From positions 1,922,001-1,986,000 of the forward strand of contig OY970377.1 of the NCBI GenBank assembly GCA_963718775.1: 64,000 nucleotides of DNA, given 5' to 3'. Source of the DNA: VRUE01 sp963718775. Its GTDB lineage: Bacteria > Actinomycetota > Thermoleophilia > Solirubrobacterales > 70-9. Shown piece by piece: positions 23,534 to 31,175 of this stretch. The translations under genes were made by a program, and so were the position numbers. Numbering within the stretch: position 1 is the stretch's first letter; each line of letters opens with the position of its first letter. Under the pieces are notes generated by a model, which was given only the letters and a program-made list of their open reading frames with translations, ran no database searches and had not been told where the DNA came from.

Positions 23534-24568
23534 ATGCGAGCGGTGACGTTCCAGGCGCCCGGCGAGGTTCGGATCGACGAGAAGCCCGATCCTGTCCTGG
23601 GCGCTGCCGATGAGGCGTTGATCCGGGTTGAGGCGAGCGGGATCTGCGGCTCGGACCTGCACATCTTCCACGGCCGGGTGCCGGTTGAGCCGGGCTTCAC
23701 GATCGGGCACGAGTTCGTCGGCACGGTGCTTGCCGCCGGCCCCGCGGTCGAGCGGGTGGCCGTGGGCGACCGCGTGCTCGGCTGCTTCCACACCGCCTGC
23801 GCGACCTGCGCGACCTGTCTGCGCGGCGACTACCACCGCTGCGAGAACGGGCAGACCTTCGGCCACGGCGCCAATCTCGGCGACCTGCAGGGCGCCCAGG
23901 CCGACCAGCTTTTGGTGCCGCGCGCCAACCTCACCCTGCGGCGGGTGCCGGAGGGCATGTCCGACGACGTGGCGCTGTTCGCCGGTGACGTGATGGGGAC
24001 CGGCTACCACGCGGTCGCCCACGCCGGGATGCGCTCCGGCGACACCGTCGCCGTGCTGGGCCTCGGCCCGGTCGGCCTCTGCGCGGTCCAGGCGGCCTTC
24101 GCCGGCGGCGCCACCAAGGTCTTCGCGATCGACTCGGTCGAGCAACGCCTGGCGATGGCGGGCGAGTTCGGCGCCACGCCGATCCACCTCACCGAGGAGG
24201 AGCCGAAGCGCGTCGTGCGGGCGGCGACCGAGAAGCGCGGGGTGGACGTGGTCGTCGACGCTGTCGGCGACCCGGGGCCGCTGGCGATGGCGGTCAGCCT
24301 CGTCCGCGAAGCCGGCACGGTGTCGGGGATCGGCGCCTACGCCGGCAAGGGCGAGGTGCCGCTCGGCCTGGCCTGGCTGAAGGGGCTGACGCTGCGTCTC
24401 GGCCTCGCCAACGTGATCGCCCACGTCGACCGCGTGCTGGCCCTGATCGAGGCCGGCAAGCTCGATCCCTCGCCCCTCGTCACCCACCACATGAAGCTCG
24501 ACGAGGCAGCCGAGGCCTACGCGCTCTACGACCAGCGCGAAGCGTTGAAGATCGTTCTGACGCCGTAA
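23534..24568 (+). CDS. zinc-dependent alcohol dehydrogenase (MDR family)
   Basis: This 344-residue enzyme has the catalytic zinc site from 'GICGSDLH' (Cys about 37) and 'GHEF', the structural zinc lobe with four Cys in 'CATCATCLRGDYHRC' (about 90-107), and the Rossmann motif 'VLGLGPVGLCAVQAA' with 'AIDSVEQR' after strand 2, so NAD is the likely cofactor. The length and layout match formaldehyde- or threonine-dehydrogenase-like proteins. The substrate cannot be fixed. The start is ATG 23534. Confidence 0.88.
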   Translation: MRAVTFQAPGEVRIDEKPDPVLGAADEALIRVEASGICGSDLHIFHGRVPVEPGFTIGHEFVGTVLAAGPAVERVAVGDRVLGCFHTACATCATCLRGDYHRCENGQTFGHGANLGDLQGAQADQLLVPRANLTLRRVPEGMSDDVALFAGDVMGTGYHAVAHAGMRSGDTVAVLGLGPVGLCAVQAAFAGGATKVFAIDSVEQRLAMAGEFGATPIHLTEEEPKRVVRAATEKRGVDVVVDAVGDPGPLAMAVSLVREAGTVSGIGAYAGKGEVPLGLAWLKGLTLRLGLANVIAHVDRVLALIEAGKLDPSPLVTHHMKLDEAAEAYALYDQREALKIVLTP

Positions 24569-24631
24569 GCGGTCTTTGCGAGCCGCGGCGTTTGAGAAAC
24601 CGCGGGTTTATCTCTACATTGACTCGTGTAA

Positions 24632-25081
24632 GTGAAGCGCTTGCTGACAGCCTGGCTGTCCGTCGCGCTGGTGGGGCTGGTTCTTGCCGGAAGCGCGCAT
24701 GCTTGCTCCTGCGCGCCGCAGGCGCCGGCTGAATCGCTGCAGGAATCCGATGCGGCGATCGTCGGCCGCCTGGTCAAGGTCGAGCCGCGTGGCCGCTTTC
24801 GCGCTGACTATCGCTATGAGGTGCGGCGGGTGTATCGCGGCGAGGGGATCGAGCCGGGCCAGATGCTCACCGTGCGCAGCGGCCGCCGTGCCGCTGCCTG
24901 CGCGCTGCCGCGCCGCCTCGATCACAGATACGGCCTGTTTCTCGCCGAGGCGAACGGCCACTGGCTGGGCGGCATCTGCGGAGTGATCGAACCGCGCGGT
25001 CTCTGGCACGCTGCACAGCAGCGGCTGGCTCTGTATCGCGGATCGTCGTCCGGGCAGGGCCTCGGCGGCTGCTCAGCCTGA
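24632..25081 (+). CDS. secreted TIMP/NTR-like Cys protein
   Basis: This 149-residue protein starts at GTG 24632. The signal peptide (about 1-24) ends 'GSAHA', and the mature chain begins CSCAP, the hallmark start of tissue-inhibitor-of-metalloproteinase (NTR fold) proteins, where the first Cys is at the mature N-terminus. Further Cys (near 'AACAL', 'GGICG' and 'GGCS') could form disulfides. Bacterial relatives are of unknown function. Its last 9 bp overlap the convergent GGDEF gene. Confidence 0.68.
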   Translation: MKRLLTAWLSVALVGLVLAGSAHACSCAPQAPAESLQESDAAIVGRLVKVEPRGRFRADYRYEVRRVYRGEGIEPGQMLTVRSGRRAAACALPRRLDHRYGLFLAEANGHWLGGICGVIEPRGLWHAAQQRLALYRGSSSGQGLGGCSA

Positions 25082-26041
25082 GCGCCCGTACAGTCGGTCC
25101 TTGGCGGCCAGGAGCCGCTTGTCCGCGGCGGCGTGCAGGAGGGCCGGATCGCCGGTCCCTTCGGCGACGCCGAAGGAGGCGCCGAGCGAGCCGTCCGACA
25201 TGCCTATCCGGGCGATCGAATCGCTGAGGCGGACGGCGGCCCGTTCGGCGTCCTCGCGGCAGGTTTTCGGCATCAGGATCGCGAACTCGTCGCCGCCGAT
25301 GCGGAAGCCGTCGTCGGTGAGCCTGGACTCGTCGATCAGGGCGGCGACCTGCTGCAGGGCCTTGTCGCCGGCGGGGTGGCCGAGCGTGTCGTTGATCGTC
25401 TTGAAGCCGTCGAGGTCGAGCAGGCAGAGCGAGAGCGGCCAGGCGTAGCGAGAGGCGCGGGCGATCTCCACCGGCAGCCGCTCCTCGTAGGCACGGCGGT
25501 TGAGCAGGCCGGTGAGCGCGTCGTGGCGGCCTCCGTGCACCTCCGCCGCGAAGAGCCTGGCGTGGGACATGTGAGCGGCGATCAGGCCGCTGAGCAGCTC
25601 CAGCGTCTCGACGTCGCTGTCGGCGAACCGGTTGGGCTCGGGGGAGTAGACCTTGAGCACGCCGACCGTCTCCTCCTGGTGGACGAGCGGCACGCAGAGC
25701 ATCGAGCGGGCGTTGACCCGGCGGCTGGCCTCGGCGTCGACCCGTGGGTCGGCCTCCGTGTCGATGCTGTGCAGTACCCGCCCTTCCCGGACGCAGAGCC
25801 CGGAGAGGCTTGCGGCCATCTTCAGGCGCACCCCTAAGAAAGGCGTCGCCTCCCCCGTCGTCACGCGGTAGACCATCTCGTCCCCGTCGACGATCTCGAC
25901 CACTCCGGCGCTCGCCCTGGTCAGCTCCTGGCCGCGAGAGGCGATCAGGTGCATGACCGCATTGAGGTCGAGATCGCTCGCGGTGATCTCGGTCTGGGTC
26001 TCGATGATGGCACGCAGGTGCTCGCCGCTTGGCTCGCTCAT
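25073..26041 (-). CDS. GAF-GGDEF diguanylate cyclase
   Basis: This is a 322-residue protein. ATG 26041 is chosen because the GAF domain starts soon after (about 10-155); a longer open frame upstream overlaps the next gene and is unlike protein. The GGDEF domain (about 160-320) has 'HDALTGLLNRRAYEERL', 'LCLLDLDGFKTINDTLGH' and an intact 'RIGGDEFAIL'. An RxxD inhibitory I-site (RLTD) stands five residues before GGDEF, so product feedback is expected. It is soluble, with no TM segments, and makes c-di-GMP from GTP in response to a small ligand or redox signal. Confidence 0.9.
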   Translation of the reverse strand: MSEPSGEHLRAIIETQTEITASDLDLNAVMHLIASRGQELTRASAGVVEIVDGDEMVYRVTTGEATPFLGVRLKMAASLSGLCVREGRVLHSIDTEADPRVDAEASRRVNARSMLCVPLVHQEETVGVLKVYSPEPNRFADSDVETLELLSGLIAAHMSHARLFAAEVHGGRHDALTGLLNRRAYEERLPVEIARASRYAWPLSLCLLDLDGFKTINDTLGHPAGDKALQQVAALIDESRLTDDGFRIGGDEFAILMPKTCREDAERAAVRLSDSIARIGMSDGSLGASFGVAEGTGDPALLHAAADKRLLAAKDRLYGRSG

Positions 26042-26072
26042 ACCCCCAATATCGGGTAATACGGCGCGGGCT

Positions 26073-26867
26073 TTAGCCGTGCGATGCGGCTGGTGCCGCG
26101 ACCGCACTCGGGCGGCGATGCCTGCGGTAGGTCTCTTCGACCCACTGGTAACCGGGACGCTCTCTAAGCGGCGCGCTGAAGCTCTCCATCCCCGCCGGTC
26201 GGGGCTCGTCGCTTGGCAGCGGGCCCTCCGCCGGGATGACCAGCGGGTAGAAGAGCGAGGCGGCGGTGAGGTCGGCGACGCTGAACGAATCGCCGACCAG
26301 GTACTCGCTGGCGCCCAGCTCGGCCTCGAGCCGGTCGAGCGCGGCGACGATCTTGACGCGGGCCAGCTCGGCGGACTCCTCGCTGTGGACGCCGAAGCGC
26401 AGGCCGGTGTAGGTGCGCGCATAGGTGACGGCGCCGCTGCCCAGGCGCGCCACCGCGCCCGGCGTGGTGCTGGCGATGACCGCCTCGAAGCGCTCTGGGT
26501 CCTTGCCCAGCTCGTGGAAGCCGAGCAGGCGGACGTGCGGTCCCAGCTCCTCGTCGAAGAAGTCCTCCAGCTCGAGCGCGCGCCGTCGCTGCTCGGGGTC
26601 GGCCGGGTAGAGCGGCCGCTCGGGAAAGCGCTCCTCCAGCGCGGCGATGATCTCGGTTGAGTCGCCGATTCGCCTCCCGTCGATCTCCAGCACCGGGAAG
26701 GTCTGGCTGGCGCCCCGAGTCAGCCACATCGAGGCCGGGATGTGAGTGCCGGGAATGGTGACGGCGCGACGGCTGTGCGGGACTTCCTTGTGGTCGAGCG
26801 CCCAGCGCGCCTTCTCGCTGTAGTGCGAGAGGCCGATGTGCCAGAGGGTGGGGCTGGAGTCGCTCAT
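26073..26867 (-). CDS. glutathione S-transferase-like protein
   Basis: This 264-residue protein starts at ATG 26867. The N-terminal thioredoxin-fold domain carries 'SHYSEKARWALDHKEVPH' (Ser/Tyr at the catalytic position) and 'FPVLEIDGRRIGDSTEII', the cis-Pro and glutathione-contact segment. The C-terminal helical domain includes 'YLVGDSFSVADLTAASL'. It is probably a thiol-transfer or detoxification enzyme, but actinobacteria often lack glutathione, so the thiol partner is uncertain. It is divergent from the pterin dehydratase gene. Confidence 0.85.
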   Translation of the reverse strand: MSDSSPTLWHIGLSHYSEKARWALDHKEVPHSRRAVTIPGTHIPASMWLTRGASQTFPVLEIDGRRIGDSTEIIAALEERFPERPLYPADPEQRRRALELEDFFDEELGPHVRLLGFHELGKDPERFEAVIASTTPGAVARLGSGAVTYARTYTGLRFGVHSEESAELARVKIVAALDRLEAELGASEYLVGDSFSVADLTAASLFYPLVIPAEGPLPSDEPRPAGMESFSAPLRERPGYQWVEETYRRHRRPSAVAAPAASHG

Positions 26868-26904
26868 TGCTTCCTCGTTGCCGCCGTGGCAGCATAGCCC
26901 CCGT

Positions 26905-27192
26905 ATGGCGCTTCTGGACGACGCGGAGATCGAGGCGAAGCTCGCCGGCCTGCCCGGCTGGGAGCGAGCCGGCGATGCGATCGCCAAGGCCTTTGCCTGC
27001 GACGACTTCGTCGGCTCGGTGCGCTTCGTCGAGAGCCTGGTCGAGCCGGCCGAGGCGATGGGCCACCATCCCGACCTGGCGATCTCCTGGGACAAGGTGA
27101 CGGTGACGATCTCCACCCACTCCGAAGGGGGCCTCACCGCCGCCGACTTCGAGCTGGCGGCGAGGGTCGACGGCCTATCGCCGACGAGCTGA
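26905..27192 (+). CDS. pterin-4a-carbinolamine dehydratase
   Basis: This 95-residue enzyme dehydrates 4a-hydroxytetrahydropterin to recycle the pterin cofactor. The signature EAMGHHPDL (about 51-59) contains the E-x3-H-H-P catalytic motif, with the usual following 'VTVTISTHSEGGLTAADF'. ATG 26905 has no ribosome site, and CATAGC lies about 10 bp upstream, so the mRNA may be leaderless. Its stop region overlaps the start of the arfB-like gene. Confidence 0.9.
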   Translation: MALLDDAEIEAKLAGLPGWERAGDAIAKAFACDDFVGSVRFVESLVEPAEAMGHHPDLAISWDKVTVTISTHSEGGLTAADFELAARVDGLSPTS

Positions 27193-27590
27193 GAATCGCT
27201 GCGGGCCTCTCGGTCCCGCTGGCTGAGGTCGAGCTGCGCGCGAGCCGCTCCTCCGGCCCGGGCGGGCAGCACGCCAACGTCACCGCCTCGCGGGTGGAAG
27301 CGGTCTTCGACGTCGAGGCCTCGCGGTCACTCGACGAGGGGCAGCGCGAGCGCTTGCTTGGCCGCGTCGGCCCGCTGATCACCGCCGTCGCCCAGGACGC
27401 CCGCGGCCAGGCCCGCAATCGCGAACTGGCCCTGCGGCGGCTGGCGGAGAAGATCGCCGCCGGCCTGGCGACGCCGCGGCGGCGGCGACCGACGCGGCCG
27501 ACCCGCGCCTCGCGCGAGCGCCGCCTCGAAGAGAAGCGCCGCGCCGGTGAACGCAAGCGGACGCGACGACCGCCGCGCAGCGGGTACTGA
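27189..27590 (+). CDS. arfB: ArfB-type alternative ribosome-rescue factor, non-AUG start
   Basis: This protein of about 133 residues hydrolyses peptidyl-tRNA on stalled ribosomes. 'RSSGPGGQHANVTASRVEA' contains the catalytic GGQ, and the C-terminus is a basic tail (many Arg/Lys from about 95) that enters the mRNA channel, as in YaeJ/ICT1. The conserved N-terminus 'LRIAAGLSVPLAEVELRAS' lies upstream of every in-frame ATG, GTG or TTG. CTG 27189, overlapping the TGA of the preceding gene, is the best placed start (ATC 27177 is the other option). Confidence 0.82.
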   Translation: MRIAAGLSVPLAEVELRASRSSGPGGQHANVTASRVEAVFDVEASRSLDEGQRERLLGRVGPLITAVAQDARGQARNRELALRRLAEKIAAGLATPRRRRPTRPTRASRERRLEEKRRAGERKRTRRPPRSGY

Positions 27591-27632
27591 GAGGCCGGCC
27601 GCGAAGCCGCCGCGCCTGGCAGACTCGAAGCG

Positions 27633-27983
27633 ATGGCAAAGCGCAAGCAAAAACGGCGTCCGCGGCAGAAGACCCCGACCGTCGACTACGTCGACGCCGA
27701 GGGCAACATGCTGACGCTGCGCCAGTCGCTCAGCGCCGCGACGATCGCCAAGCTGGGCGAAGGCCCGGCGACGGCGGCGACTTCGCAGGAGGACGCCTGG
27801 CACCGTCGCTCCGAGCTGCTCTTCGAGCGCCTCGCCGTGCGCTGGGAGATCGCCGGCCTGCCGCTGACCGAGCAGAGCATGCTGCTCGGCCGCTACCGGA
27901 TGGCCGACTCGCTGACCCAGCAGTGGGTCCGTGAGACGATCGCCACGCACCTCGAGCGGCATATCCCGGAGCTGACCGGGTAG
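27633..27983 (+). CDS. conserved hypothetical protein
   Basis: This 116-residue soluble protein has a very basic start (MAKRKQKRRPRQK) and a helical body with 'EDAWHRRSELLFERLAVRWE' and 'LLGRYRMADSLTQQWVRETI'. There are no Cys, no TM and no motif that I know. The basic leader could bind nucleic acid, and the gene follows arfB by 42 bp, which may hint at a ribosome-related role, but this is inference only. Confidence 0.65.
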   Translation: MAKRKQKRRPRQKTPTVDYVDAEGNMLTLRQSLSAATIAKLGEGPATAATSQEDAWHRRSELLFERLAVRWEIAGLPLTEQSMLLGRYRMADSLTQQWVRETIATHLERHIPELTG

Positions 27984-28008
27984 GGGACACTCAGGCGAGA
28001 CGAAAGGA

Positions 28009-28395
28009 ATGGGCATGTTCACCAACACCAAAGCCACCAACGGCTTCGCAGTAGACGACGTCGAGAAGGCGCGCCAGTTCTACGGCGAGACGCTCGGACT
28101 GGGGACGACCGTGCTGAGCGAGGAGCACGGCGTGATGTCGATCCAGCTCGCCGGCGGCCGTGACACCCTGGTCTACGCCAAGCCGGACTTCGTCCCCGCG
28201 ACTTACACGATCCTCAACTTCGAGGTCGACGACATCGACAGCGCCGTCGACGAGCTCGGCTCCCGCGGCGTCGGCTTCGAGCGCTACGACGGCTTCGAGC
28301 ACGACGAGAAGGGAATCGTCCACGGCCCCGGCCCCCAGATCGCCTGGTTCAAGGACCCGGCGGGCAACATCCTCTCGGTACTGCAGCAGCCGTAA
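28009..28395 (+). CDS. VOC-family (glyoxalase/bleomycin-resistance fold) protein
   Basis: This 128-residue protein starts at ATG 28009 (a second ATG, 28015, is possible) after GAAAGG. The paired beta-alpha-beta-beta-beta units begin 'NGFAVDDVEKARQFYGETLG' and 'NFEVDDIDSAVDELGSRG'. The end 'QIAWFKDPAGNILSVLQ' supplies the usual metal-side Glu region in related enzymes. It could be a dioxygenase-like, lyase or binding protein; the substrate is unknown. Confidence 0.85.
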   Translation: MGMFTNTKATNGFAVDDVEKARQFYGETLGLGTTVLSEEHGVMSIQLAGGRDTLVYAKPDFVPATYTILNFEVDDIDSAVDELGSRGVGFERYDGFEHDEKGIVHGPGPQIAWFKDPAGNILSVLQQP

Positions 28396-28497
28396 TTGCG
28401 TGGGTAGCTCTGGTCGAGGACTTAGGTGGCCGGGGTTGCGGGTTTCGTCCGCGATCTCCTCAACACGGGGAGGCGGGGCCCTCGCACAACAACGAGC

Positions 28498-28857
28498 TCA
28501 TTTCTTGACGGCCATCTCCGCATAGGCGGTTTCCACGATTTTGGCGATTGCCTTAGCGCTCTCCACTTTCAGCGCTTTGTCAGCGCGCAGATAGCCATTG
28601 ATTGCGGCCAGCGTGTCCTGTGCTTCTTCGTCGCTTGGCTGCTTGCCGCGATCAAAAAAGGCGTCGCGGGGCTTGCCAAGCCAGTCCACCATGCGCAAAT
28701 AGCTGCCGGTTCGCGGTTGGCTACCTTGCGCCAGCCGCGTGAAGATGGAGGGGCTCAGGTCGAGCTCCTTAGCGAGCTTTCTCCAGCTCAAGTTCTTGGT
28801 ACTGCGTCGCGAGTCCAGTGCTCCATACAGCGCTGAGACATTGATTGCGTGATCCAT
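28498..28857 (-). CDS. XRE-like helix-turn-helix protein
   Basis: This is a 119-residue protein. ATG 28857 is preferred over an upstream in-frame start because AAAGGAA precedes it. The HTH (about 15-60) reads 'SWRKLAKELDLSPSIFTRLA' followed by 'GSQPRTGSYLRMVDWLGKP'. The C-terminal part is helical and acidic/basic mixed. It and the next gene upstream (28978) are A/T-richer than the chromosome around them, and the two may be a small transferred unit. Confidence 0.75.
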   Translation of the reverse strand: MDHAINVSALYGALDSRRSTKNLSWRKLAKELDLSPSIFTRLAQGSQPRTGSYLRMVDWLGKPRDAFFDRGKQPSDEEAQDTLAAINGYLRADKALKVESAKAIAKIVETAYAEMAVKK

Positions 28858-28977
28858 GATCGGTTCCTTTGACCTCCTTTGGACAGCTTGTTCTACGGTA
28901 GCAACGCCGTTCTCGGCAAGCAACGATTCGCACCGTATGGCAAACAACGTTCTTTACGTCGAACGACTTTCGGTGTT

Positions 28978-29781
28978 CTATTCACGGCCAAGCCGCTCTT
29001 CCTTGTCTTCGAGCGCGATCTCGAAAAGAACCCGGTCGGCCTCTTGCAAGCCCAGACGGCCGTCCCATTGGGGCCCGGTAAGCAGCATCGCCCGACCAAA
29101 ATCGATCCGATCGTCCATCGCGAGCCCGTTGAGCTCAGCTGTCTTTCTTGCTTCGTTGGCCTTGCCTGGGACCGCTGAAGCGATTTCCGCCATCGAGACC
29201 TTGCGCAGACCACCCATGCCGACTAGCTGGGTCGTCGATGCCTCGGGGCTGACCACAACCGCGAGGCGCAACGCCTCAGCGAGCTCAGCGGCCCACGCAC
29301 GGACTTTGGCGCCAGCGCTAGCGGGCGAGAATTGAAAGCCGATTCGCGCCCAATGCCAGCGTCCCGTTTCGCTGGCCTGGACGCGTGCTTCGGTCAGGCC
29401 GAGATCGTCGTAGAGACTGAAGCAGCCGCGCAGGAACTGGAGGCTGATGCCGCGCCCGCGGTAAGCCGGCGTCACTTCGAAGTGGTCGTGGTAAGCCCAC
29501 TTTTCCTCGAGATTGAGGGTTCGCTTGAAGGTGGCGATCGGTCTTTGATCGCCCGGCAGGTGAAGCCCCCCGACGAGTTCGATGACGGCGCCGTCCTCGA
29601 GCCTTGCCTTTGCTCCAGCCTCCCCCGGCACGAGAAACGACATATAGCCGGGTGGTGTTATTGCCGCCTTCAGCTCGGGAAAGAGCTCGATGTTTGTGCC
29701 AAGGTCAACTTCGGTTGCCTGGGTCAGCTCGCCGATGCGCGAGATCAGCTGATCCCCGAGCGATCCCTCCTCTGCTGACAC
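28978..29781 (-). CDS. GNAT-like acetyltransferase domain protein
   Basis: This is a 267-residue protein. The central region 'DHFEVTPAYRGRGISLQFLR' (about 98-117) matches GNAT motif A (R/Q-x-x-G-x-G/A), which grips acetyl-CoA, preceded by a strand and followed by a helix as expected. The sections before (about 1-80) and after (about 165-267) are unlike known GNATs. It lies 120 bp upstream of the XRE-like gene on the same strand. The acceptor is unknown. Confidence 0.65.
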   Translation of the reverse strand: MSAEEGSLGDQLISRIGELTQATEVDLGTNIELFPELKAAITPPGYMSFLVPGEAGAKARLEDGAVIELVGGLHLPGDQRPIATFKRTLNLEEKWAYHDHFEVTPAYRGRGISLQFLRGCFSLYDDLGLTEARVQASETGRWHWARIGFQFSPASAGAKVRAWAAELAEALRLAVVVSPEASTTQLVGMGGLRKVSMAEIASAVPGKANEARKTAELNGLAMDDRIDFGRAMLLTGPQWDGRLGLQEADRVLFEIALEDKEERLGRE

Positions 29782-30072
29782 CTGCTCCTCCTCGAATGCA
29801 TTTCATGCCACGCCGAGCCAATTCCCGACGCCTCTCATCGTGTGCACGCCCGTCGACTGCGCCCTGCCCAGACGCGATTTCTCCGATGGCGAATCTCTAG
29901 TCCCTGAACGAACTCCCCCGGACGGGCTGGCGGCGCCACCCCCGGATTTTTCAGGACTGATCGAAGATCCTCTCGACACTACTCATCGTGTTCCCAAACC
30001 TATCCAATTCTGCATAGGCAATAGGGTCAGACCCAGCAAAGCGCACCCTTTCTGTGGCGGGCCTGAGCGGGC
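29782..30072. other. intergenic region, nothing recognised
   Basis: Roughly 290 bp between the GNAT-like gene and the oxidoreductase. Open stretches here are short or shadows, and I see no RNA gene, clear hairpin or repeat. Confidence 0.4.
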
Positions 30073-31086
30073 TTAGTCGCCGACTCGTACGACGAGCTTG
30101 CCCACGTTGGCGCCGTCGAAGAGCATGTTGATCGCGCTGGGCAGCTCCTCGAAGCCCTCGACGACGGTCTCCAGCGGCTCGAGGCTGCCGTCGGCGATCC
30201 ACTCCGCCAGCTGCGCTGAGACATCCGCCAGCTTGGCGTAGTGGTCGAGGATGATGAAGCCCTGCAGGGTGGCCCGCTTGACGAGCAGGTTGCCGAAGGT
30301 CTCGCGCGGGCCGGGCGGCGGGGCGCTGTCGTTGTAGCCGGAGATCAGCCCGCAGAGGGCGATCCGGGCGTGCAGGTTGAGGCGGGCGAAGATCGCGTCC
30401 ATGATCTTGCCGCCGACGTTCTCGAAGTCGACGTCGATGCCGTCCGGCGTGGCGGCCTTGAGCTGCTCGCGCCAGTCCTCGGCGCGGTGGTCCACGGCCG
30501 CGTCGAAGCCGAGCTTCTCGGTGAGGATCGAGCACTTCTCCGGGCCACCGGCGATGCCGACGACGCGGGCGCCGTCGCGCTTCGCGAGCTGCCCGGCCAC
30601 CGAGCCGACCGCGCCGGCGGCCGCCGAGATGACGACCGTCTCGCCCTCCTGCGGCTTGCCGATTTCACGCATCCCGACCCAGGCCGTGAGGCCGGTCATG
30701 CCGAGCGCGCCGAGGTAGAGGCTGGGTGAGACCCCCTCGACCTCGGGGACCCGCTGCACGGGGGCCGTGTCGGAGGCGATGTAGTGCTCGGTCCAGCCGA
30801 TCAGGCCCTGGACGAGCTGTCCCTCCTCGTAGTCGGGGTGCCTGGACTCGACCACCCGGCCGAGGCCGAGGCCGCGCATCGTCTCGCCGATCGCCACCGG
30901 CGGCAGGTAGCCGGGCTGGTCGTTGATCCATCCGCGGTTGGTCGGGTCGAGCGAGATCCACTCGGTGCGGACCAGTGCCTCGCCGTCGCTGATCCCGGGG
31001 AGCTCTTCCTCGACGAGCTCGAAGGTCTCGCCGTCGATTCGCCCCTCGGGGCGCTGGCGCAATGCGAAGCGACGGTTGACCGGCAT
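30073..31086 (-). CDS. NADP-dependent oxidoreductase, CurA/leukotriene-B4-dehydrogenase type
   Basis: This 337-residue zinc-free MDR enzyme reduces enones or aldehydes with NADPH. It opens 'NRRFALRQRPEGRI', then 'EWISLDPTNRGWIND', and has the nucleotide site 'VVISAAAGAVGSVAGQLAK' (about 145-163) and 'GIDVDFENVGGKIMDAI'. This is the layout of curcumin/prostaglandin reductases. ATG 31086 has a divergent neighbour at 31176. CTATCTCG/CGAGATAG (31096-31103 and 31134-31141) in between may be an operator. Confidence 0.88.
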   Translation of the reverse strand: MPVNRRFALRQRPEGRIDGETFELVEEELPGISDGEALVRTEWISLDPTNRGWINDQPGYLPPVAIGETMRGLGLGRVVESRHPDYEEGQLVQGLIGWTEHYIASDTAPVQRVPEVEGVSPSLYLGALGMTGLTAWVGMREIGKPQEGETVVISAAAGAVGSVAGQLAKRDGARVVGIAGGPEKCSILTEKLGFDAAVDHRAEDWREQLKAATPDGIDVDFENVGGKIMDAIFARLNLHARIALCGLISGYNDSAPPPGPRETFGNLLVKRATLQGFIILDHYAKLADVSAQLAEWIADGSLEPLETVVEGFEELPSAINMLFDGANVGKLVVRVGD

Positions 31087-31175
31087 CGCGTGAGCCTATC
31101 TCGACGTCCCTATCGTTGGCTGAAAGTCTTTTCCGAGATAGCGTTAAGACAAAGAAACGGTCGGTCAGGGGGGTA

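Noticed and set aside
22088..24568. Single 826-residue fusion ending in the alcohol dehydrogenase
   Set aside because: The first 480 residues are out-of-frame HD-GYP DNA (Arg/Pro-rich). The dehydrogenase starts at its own ATG 23534.
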